A DNA stretch of 40,787 nucleotides from Bacteroidales bacterium (lineage in GTDB: Bacteria > Bacteroidota > Bacteroidia > Bacteroidales > UBA932): positions 1 to 40,787 of the forward strand of contig JAKSJY010000005.1 of assembly GCA_024402025.1 (NCBI GenBank), read 5' to 3'. Each line of letters opens with the position of its first letter. Position 1 is the first letter of the stretch. Both the position numbers and the translations under genes were made by a program. Below are positions 36,346 through 40,787 of the stretch, in pieces. The notes under the pieces were generated by a model, which was given only the letters and a program-made list of their open reading frames with translations, searched no databases and was not told where the DNA came from.

Positions 36346-37690
36346 GACTCTCTGGTACTGCACTTCGTGCGGAAATGAAATGTCCAAGTGGATGGGTCAG
36401 TGCCCGGCCTGCAAGGAGTGGAATACGGTGGTGGAAGCCCCCGCGGCGGCCTCTCCGGCGCACAAGGGTTCCGTCACGCAGACCCCGGCAAACAGGCCGG
36501 TGGCCCTGAAAGACGTGGACAGCAGCGCGGAAGCGAGGATAAGCCTCGGCAGTGCGGAAGTGGACAGGATACTGGGCGGAGGACTCGTTCCGGGTTCTCT
36601 GGTGCTTCTGGGCGGTGAGCCGGGAATAGGCAAGTCCACTCTTTCGCTGCAGATTCCGCTCCGCTGCCCGCAACTGCGCACGTTGTACGTAAGCGGTGAG
36701 GAGAGCGAGAGGCAGGTGAAGATGCGGGCGGACAGACTCGGCGGAGACGCTTCCAACTGCACGATATATGCTGAGACGCTGCTGGACAACGTGCTCGAGC
36801 AGGCGAGGACGATGATGCCCCAGCTGATGGTGATAGATTCCGTGCAGACGATGTATGTGGAGGGCGTGGAGTCCACTGCGGGTTCCGTGACCCAGATAAA
36901 GGAAGTCGCCGCGAGGCTGCTCAGGTTCGCGAAGGAGACGAGGGTGCCGGTAATCCTCATTGGACATATCACCAAGGACGGGTACATCGCCGGACCGAAG
37001 ATACTCGAGCACATCGTCGATGTCGTTCTGCAGTTCGAAGGCGAAAACCGCGGCGCATACAGGGTGATACGCAGTATCAAGAACCGTTTCGGAAGCACCA
37101 GCGAGCTGGCCGTGTTCGAGATGAGCGGCAGCGGGCTGCAGGAGGTTTCCAACCCTTCCGAGCTGCTGGTCCCCATGCACGAGCAGGGTTTGAGCGGCAC
37201 GGCGGTCTGCGCCCTTCTGGACGGAAACAGGTCGTTTCTCTTCGAAGTCCAGGCTCTGGTAAGTTCCGCCGCCTACGGAACCGCGCAGAGATCGGCGACG
37301 GGGTTCGACGTGAGGAGGCTGAATATGCTCCTCGCCGTACTCGAGAGGAGGGCGGGCTTCCACCTCAGCGCCAAGGACGTGTTCCTCAATATGGCAGGAG
37401 GGCTGAAGATCACGGATCCTGCGTGCGACCTTGCAGTGATAGCGGCCGTGCTTTCCTCCAACTTCGATTTCTCCATTCCTTCCGACGTATGCTTTGCCGG
37501 AGAAGTGGGGTTGAGCGGTGAAATACGCCCCGTGTCGCAAGCGGACAGGAGAGTCGGCGAAGCGGCGAGACTGGGGTTCAAAAAGATATACCTTTCCACT
37601 TATTGTTCAATAGAGACTGACAGGCAGGATATCCGTGTCGTGAAGGTTGCGGATGTGCCCTCTCTCGTTAAAACCTTGTTCAGCAAATGA
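36335..37690 (+). CDS. radA: DNA repair protein RadA (Sms)
   Basis: 451 aa. An N-terminal zinc finger (C9, C12, C23, C26) is followed by a RecA-like ATPase with Walker A 'GEPGIGKS' at 94-101, the RadA-specific KNRFG motif at 249-253 and a C-terminal Lon-protease-like domain. RadA drives branch migration of recombination intermediates. The ATG lies inside the phosphoesterase gene, and its stop overlaps the GH97 start by 4 nt. Confidence 0.98.
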   Translation: MKTKTLWYCTSCGNEMSKWMGQCPACKEWNTVVEAPAAASPAHKGSVTQTPANRPVALKDVDSSAEARISLGSAEVDRILGGGLVPGSLVLLGGEPGIGKSTLSLQIPLRCPQLRTLYVSGEESERQVKMRADRLGGDASNCTIYAETLLDNVLEQARTMMPQLMVIDSVQTMYVEGVESTAGSVTQIKEVAARLLRFAKETRVPVILIGHITKDGYIAGPKILEHIVDVVLQFEGENRGAYRVIRSIKNRFGSTSELAVFEMSGSGLQEVSNPSELLVPMHEQGLSGTAVCALLDGNRSFLFEVQALVSSAAYGTAQRSATGFDVRRLNMLLAVLERRAGFHLSAKDVFLNMAGGLKITDPACDLAVIAAVLSSNFDFSIPSDVCFAGEVGLSGEIRPVSQADRRVGEAARLGFKKIYLSTYCSIETDRQDIRVVKVADVPSLVKTLFSK

Positions 37691-39648
37691 AAAAGACTGT
37701 TCTGATTCTTTTCCTTGTGCTTGCCGCTTTCGTCTCCGAAGCCAGGAACTACACGATCACAAGCCCTTCCGGAAACCTCAAGATGACGGTTTCCACTACC
37801 GATTCCCTTTCGTATTCCCTGTGGGTGAAGGGAAAGCAGGTGATGAGCAGATGCGGAATCGCTATGGAATTCTCGGACGGGACCGTCCTCGGCGGCAAGG
37901 TGAGATTCCGCAGGGATTCCCGCGGAGCCAGGAACGAGACCATCCGGGCCCCCTTCTACCGTCAGGCGGAGTTCGATACCAGATACAATTATCTCAATCT
38001 TCGGGCAGGCAGCTTCACCCTTCAGGTGCGCGCATACAATGACGGTGTGGCATACCGTTTCGTAAGCTCCATCCCCGGTGACGTTGAGGTGGCGGGCGAG
38101 ACTGCGGAGTTCCGTTTTACCGAGCCTTTCGATATGTACGTTCCCTATACCAGGGGCAATGACGACAAGTTCGAGAGTTCCTTCGAGGCCCAGTACACCT
38201 TCCAGAAGGTGGGGGAGAACAGGATGTCCCCGCAGAAACTGGCTTTCATGCCGGTTCTCGTGGATGTGGGCGAGGAAGGAAGCCTTCTGCTGATGGAATC
38301 CGACGTGGAGGATTATCCGGGAATTTTCCTCGAGCCCGCGCCTTACGGGTTCAAGGCGATCTTCGCACCTCTTCCCAAGGAATACAGGACGAATGACAAG
38401 GGAGTGCGCCACGCGAGTTCCTACCAGGACGTGATTGCGCGCACGTCCGGGACCAGGGCTTTCCCCTGGAGAATCATCGGCTACGGGGAGAAGGATGCCG
38501 ACCTCGCAGTGAACAATATGGTTTATCAGCTTGCAAGCCAGTGCAGGGTGGATGACATTTCCTGGATTACTCCGGGACAGTCCACCTGGGACTGGTGGAA
38601 TGCGAACACGCTTTATGGTGTGGATTTCGAGGCGGGCATCAACACCGAGACCTACAAATATGACATAGATTTTGCCGCGGCGCACGGAATCCCCTATGTG
38701 ATTGTCGATGAAGGATGGTACAAGAACCTCGACCCTATGCAGATAGCGGACGGAATCGATGTGAACTATCTTCTCGGATATGCCGTCGGAAAAGGTGTGA
38801 AACTCATACTCTGGGCTACCGTTTCCCCTCTGCACGACAATCTTGAAGAGATATGCAGGCACTACTCGGAACTCGGGCTCGGAGGGTTCAAGGTGGATTT
38901 CTTCGACTCCCAGGACCAGGAGATGGTGAACATCATCTATGACATAGCCCGTGTTGCGGCGGAGAATCATCTCATCCTTGATTTGCACGGAATGTACAAA
39001 CCTACCGGATTGAGCAGAACCTATCCCAATGTCCTCAACTATGAAGGCGTACACGGAATGGAGCAGCTCAAGTGGTCCGACAGGACTGAAACGGATATGC
39101 CTCTGAACGACTGTCTCATACCCTATCTTCGTCAGGCGAGCGGTCCTCTGGACTATACGCAGGGAGGCCTGCGCAATGAGACCAGGGACGGATTCCGAGC
39201 TGTCTTCGAGCGCCCCATGACCCAGGGTACCAGAGCGCATCAGGTGGCGCTCTACGTGGTGTTCGAGTCTCCGCTTGCAATGCTGTGCGATTCCCCTTCC
39301 GATTATTTGAGGGAGGAGGAGACCACGGCTTTCATCAATGAGATTCCCGCCGTTGTGGACAGGACAGTGGTCCTCGGGGGCGAGATAGGCAAATATATTG
39401 TAACGGCCCGCTGCAAGGACGGGAAGTGGTATGTCGGAGGCATTACCAACTGGGATGCCAGAGACGTGGACGTCGATTTCTCCTTCCTCGGGGAAGGACA
39501 GTGGAAGGCCCGTCTTTTCTCGGATACGGTCAATTCGAACAGGGTTGCCCGCGACTACGCCATCAGCGAAATGGAAGTGAATTCTGAAACCGTCCTCAGC
39601 CTGAAGATGGCCTGCGGCGGCGGATTTGCAATGATAATAGAACAATAA
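37687..39648 (+). CDS. GH97 family alpha-glycosidase (probable alpha-galactosidase type)
   Basis: 653 aa with a signal peptide (residues 1 to about 19, 'LAAFVSEA') and no lipobox, so periplasmic. The N-terminal beta-sandwich (about 20-280) precedes the catalytic barrel ('STWDWWN', 'YVIVDEGWY', 'GVKLILWATVSP') and a C-terminal sandwich. In 'GFKVDFFDS' D404 occupies the position of the nucleophile in retaining GH97 alpha-galactosidases, and E453 in 'YEGVHGME' is a plausible acid/base. Inverting SusB-type alpha-glucosidases lack that Asp, so galactosidase is favoured (inference). galE follows after 1 nt, which supports galactose use. The ATG overlaps the radA stop. Confidence 0.94.
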   Translation: MKKTVLILFLVLAAFVSEARNYTITSPSGNLKMTVSTTDSLSYSLWVKGKQVMSRCGIAMEFSDGTVLGGKVRFRRDSRGARNETIRAPFYRQAEFDTRYNYLNLRAGSFTLQVRAYNDGVAYRFVSSIPGDVEVAGETAEFRFTEPFDMYVPYTRGNDDKFESSFEAQYTFQKVGENRMSPQKLAFMPVLVDVGEEGSLLLMESDVEDYPGIFLEPAPYGFKAIFAPLPKEYRTNDKGVRHASSYQDVIARTSGTRAFPWRIIGYGEKDADLAVNNMVYQLASQCRVDDISWITPGQSTWDWWNANTLYGVDFEAGINTETYKYDIDFAAAHGIPYVIVDEGWYKNLDPMQIADGIDVNYLLGYAVGKGVKLILWATVSPLHDNLEEICRHYSELGLGGFKVDFFDSQDQEMVNIIYDIARVAAENHLILDLHGMYKPTGLSRTYPNVLNYEGVHGMEQLKWSDRTETDMPLNDCLIPYLRQASGPLDYTQGGLRNETRDGFRAVFERPMTQGTRAHQVALYVVFESPLAMLCDSPSDYLREEETTAFINEIPAVVDRTVVLGGEIGKYIVTARCKDGKWYVGGITNWDARDVDVDFSFLGEGQWKARLFSDTVNSNRVARDYAISEMEVNSETVLSLKMACGGGFAMIIEQ

Positions 39649-39649
39649 T

Positions 39650-40666
39650 ATGGCAAAGACAATACTTGTTTCGGGTGGAGCCGGATTTATCGGCAGCCAC
39701 GTTACCGTCGAACTGACGCAGGCCGGCTACAATGTAGTGATAGCCGACAATTTTTCGAATTGTGACAGGACCAATTACAATGGGGTGTGCACGATTCTGG
39801 GAAAGAAACTCCCTCTGGTTGAAATGGATTTCTGCGATATGGAGGCGGTCCGCTCCCTCTGGAAGGAATACAAGCCGGACGCAGTGATTCACTTTGCTGC
39901 GTTCAAGGCAGTGGGAGAGTCTGTCGAGGACCCTCTCAAATATTACAGGAACAATCTTGAAAGCTTTCTCAACATCCTTCAGATTACAAGGGAGAAATCC
40001 TGCAACGTGCTTTTCTCAAGTTCGGCCACCGTTTACGGGGAGCCTGAGAAATCCCCTGTGACCGAACAGTCTCCGCGCCAGAGCGCCACATCTCCGTATG
40101 GGAACACCAAGCAGATGTGCGAGGATTTCCTTCGCGACTGCGTCAAGGCGTACGAAGGCGTACGCGGAATAGCCCTTCGGTATTTCAACCCTATCGGGGC
40201 CCATCCCAGCGCCCTTATCGGAGAACTTCCCCGCGGAGTTCCCAACAACCTCGTTCCCTATATCACCCAGACGGCAATCGGCAAGCGTGAGTGCCTCAGC
40301 ATTTTCGGGAACGACTATCCCACCGAGGATGGAACCTGCCTCAGGGATTACATCGATATCGTGGACCTTGCGCGTGCTCACGTGTGCGCCGTGGCGAGGA
40401 TGCTGGATGGAAAGATGAAGGAGCCCTATGAGATATTCAATGTCGGCACCGGGCGCCCGGTTTCCGTACTGGAACTTGTCAAAGCCTTTGAGAAGGTGAA
40501 CGGACTCAAGCTCAATTACAGGTTCGCACCCCGCAGGAGCGGAGATGTGGTGGCAATATGGGCGGACCCCGCCAGGGCGAACGAGGAATTGGGATGGAAG
40601 GCAACCCGGACAGTCGAACAGACCCTTGCCGCGGCGTGGGCCTGGGAGAAGAAGCTGTCCGAATAA
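39650..40666 (+). CDS. galE: UDP-glucose 4-epimerase GalE
   Basis: 338 aa short-chain dehydrogenase/reductase-type epimerase that interconverts UDP-galactose and UDP-glucose. The NAD-binding 'GGAGFIG' is at 9-15, a catalytic Ser lies in 'FSSSATVYG' near 123-131, and the Y150/K154 pair is in 'SPYGNTK'. 'LRYFNPIGAHPS', 'DGTCLRDYIDIVDLARAH' and 'YEIFNVGTG' are further family motifs. It ends 60 bp before the tRNA-Leu gene. As the last gene after GH97 it would feed released galactose into glycolysis or supply UDP-galactose for surface glycans. Confidence 0.97.
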   Translation: MAKTILVSGGAGFIGSHVTVELTQAGYNVVIADNFSNCDRTNYNGVCTILGKKLPLVEMDFCDMEAVRSLWKEYKPDAVIHFAAFKAVGESVEDPLKYYRNNLESFLNILQITREKSCNVLFSSSATVYGEPEKSPVTEQSPRQSATSPYGNTKQMCEDFLRDCVKAYEGVRGIALRYFNPIGAHPSALIGELPRGVPNNLVPYITQTAIGKRECLSIFGNDYPTEDGTCLRDYIDIVDLARAHVCAVARMLDGKMKEPYEIFNVGTGRPVSVLELVKAFEKVNGLKLNYRFAPRRSGDVVAIWADPARANEELGWKATRTVEQTLAAAWAWEKKLSE

Positions 40667-40679
40667 ATCTGAAAAATAA

Positions 40680-40710
40680 TTTGGGACTTCAAGAAATATC
40701 CTTATATTTG
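40680..40710 (+). promoter_or_regulatory. tRNA-Leu promoter (-33/-7)
   Basis: TTTG at 40680-40683 and TATATTTG at 40703-40710 are 19 bp apart, both matching the Bacteroidota consensus. The tRNA begins 16 bp later. Confidence 0.8.
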
Positions 40711-40720
40711 CAGTCCCAAA
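40680..40720. repeat. 9-bp inverted repeat spanning the tRNA-Leu promoter
   Basis: TTTGGGACT (40680-40688) and AGTCCCAAA (40712-40720) are exact reverse complements 23 bp apart. The left arm includes the -33 TTTG and the right arm covers the expected start site. The long loop and lack of a T-run argue against a galE terminator. Confidence 0.6.
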
Positions 40721-40726
40721 GTATTT

Positions 40727-40787
40727 GCGGATGTGGTGAAATGGTAGACACGCTACTTTGAGGGGGTAGTGGGCGTTTGGCCTGTGT
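40727..40787 (+). tRNA. tRNA-Leu (GAG), cut by the window end
   Basis: The first 61 nt of a class II tRNA are present: 5' acceptor strand GCGGATG, a D arm with GTG/CAC, and anticodon arm CTACT-TTGAGGG-GGTAG with anticodon GAG (codons CUC/CUU). The long variable arm begins with TGGGCG. The T arm and 3' acceptor strand lie beyond the window. Confidence 0.93.

Overview
The window is a stretch of a GC-rich Bacteroidota chromosome, most likely order Bacteroidales. The evidence is: repeated TAnnTTTG boxes (the Bacteroidota -7 promoter element) just upstream of genes, lipoproteins with BACON-like, fimbrillin-like and FN3-like modules, a GH97 glycosidase, and a typical Bacteroidales set of housekeeping genes. 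I cannot name the genus. Coding density is very high. Most neighbouring genes touch or overlap by 1-14 nt, so they probably form long operons.

Layout. 47-598 (-): pRiA4b ORF-3-like protein. 638-11172 (+): yigZ, serC, recQ, dnaG, metG, an unknown exported protein, an M16 peptidase and an O-methyltransferase. 11193-12134 (+): rsgA, converging on and overlapping a MATE transporter (12095-13450, -). 13506-22022 (+): prenyl diphosphate synthase, U32 protein, S41 peptidase, RdgB-type pyrophosphatase, recO, uvrA and a DMT transporter. 22024-23579 (-): luxS followed by an exported lactonase-family lipoprotein. This pair is divergent from pfs/mtnN (23634-24284, +). Between luxS and pfs lies a perfect 17-bp palindrome that overlaps the candidate promoters. 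24281-29372 (+): three lipoprotein genes (BACON/DUF4886 SGNH-like, fimbrillin/FN3/tyrosine phosphatase, GH18). 30158-30228 (-): tRNA-Gln(CTG) with its terminator. 30287-30769 (-): ispF. 30810-40666 (+): flippase-like membrane protein, small membrane protein, tsaC-type gene, mutL, rhomboid, rsmE, phosphoesterase, radA, GH97 and galE. The window ends inside a tRNA-Leu(GAG) gene.

The only long stretch without a gene is 29373-30157, and it is the most unusual part. It is bounded by about 27-bp imperfect inverted repeats. It contains four strong hairpins, one with a 21-bp perfect stem, three and a half tandem copies of a 52-bp unit, and a minus-strand -7 box just inside its right end. No protein fits it. 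It could be a non-autonomous mobile element or a large structured RNA, and I did not recognise a known family.

Functional links: LuxS and Pfs together turn S-adenosylhomocysteine into homocysteine, adenine and the AI-2 precursor. RecQ, RecO, UvrA, MutL and RadA make the window rich in repair functions. GH97 plus GalE suggests release and use of galactose. The three lipoproteins look like a surface or periplasmic glycan/phosphate-processing set whose substrate is unknown.
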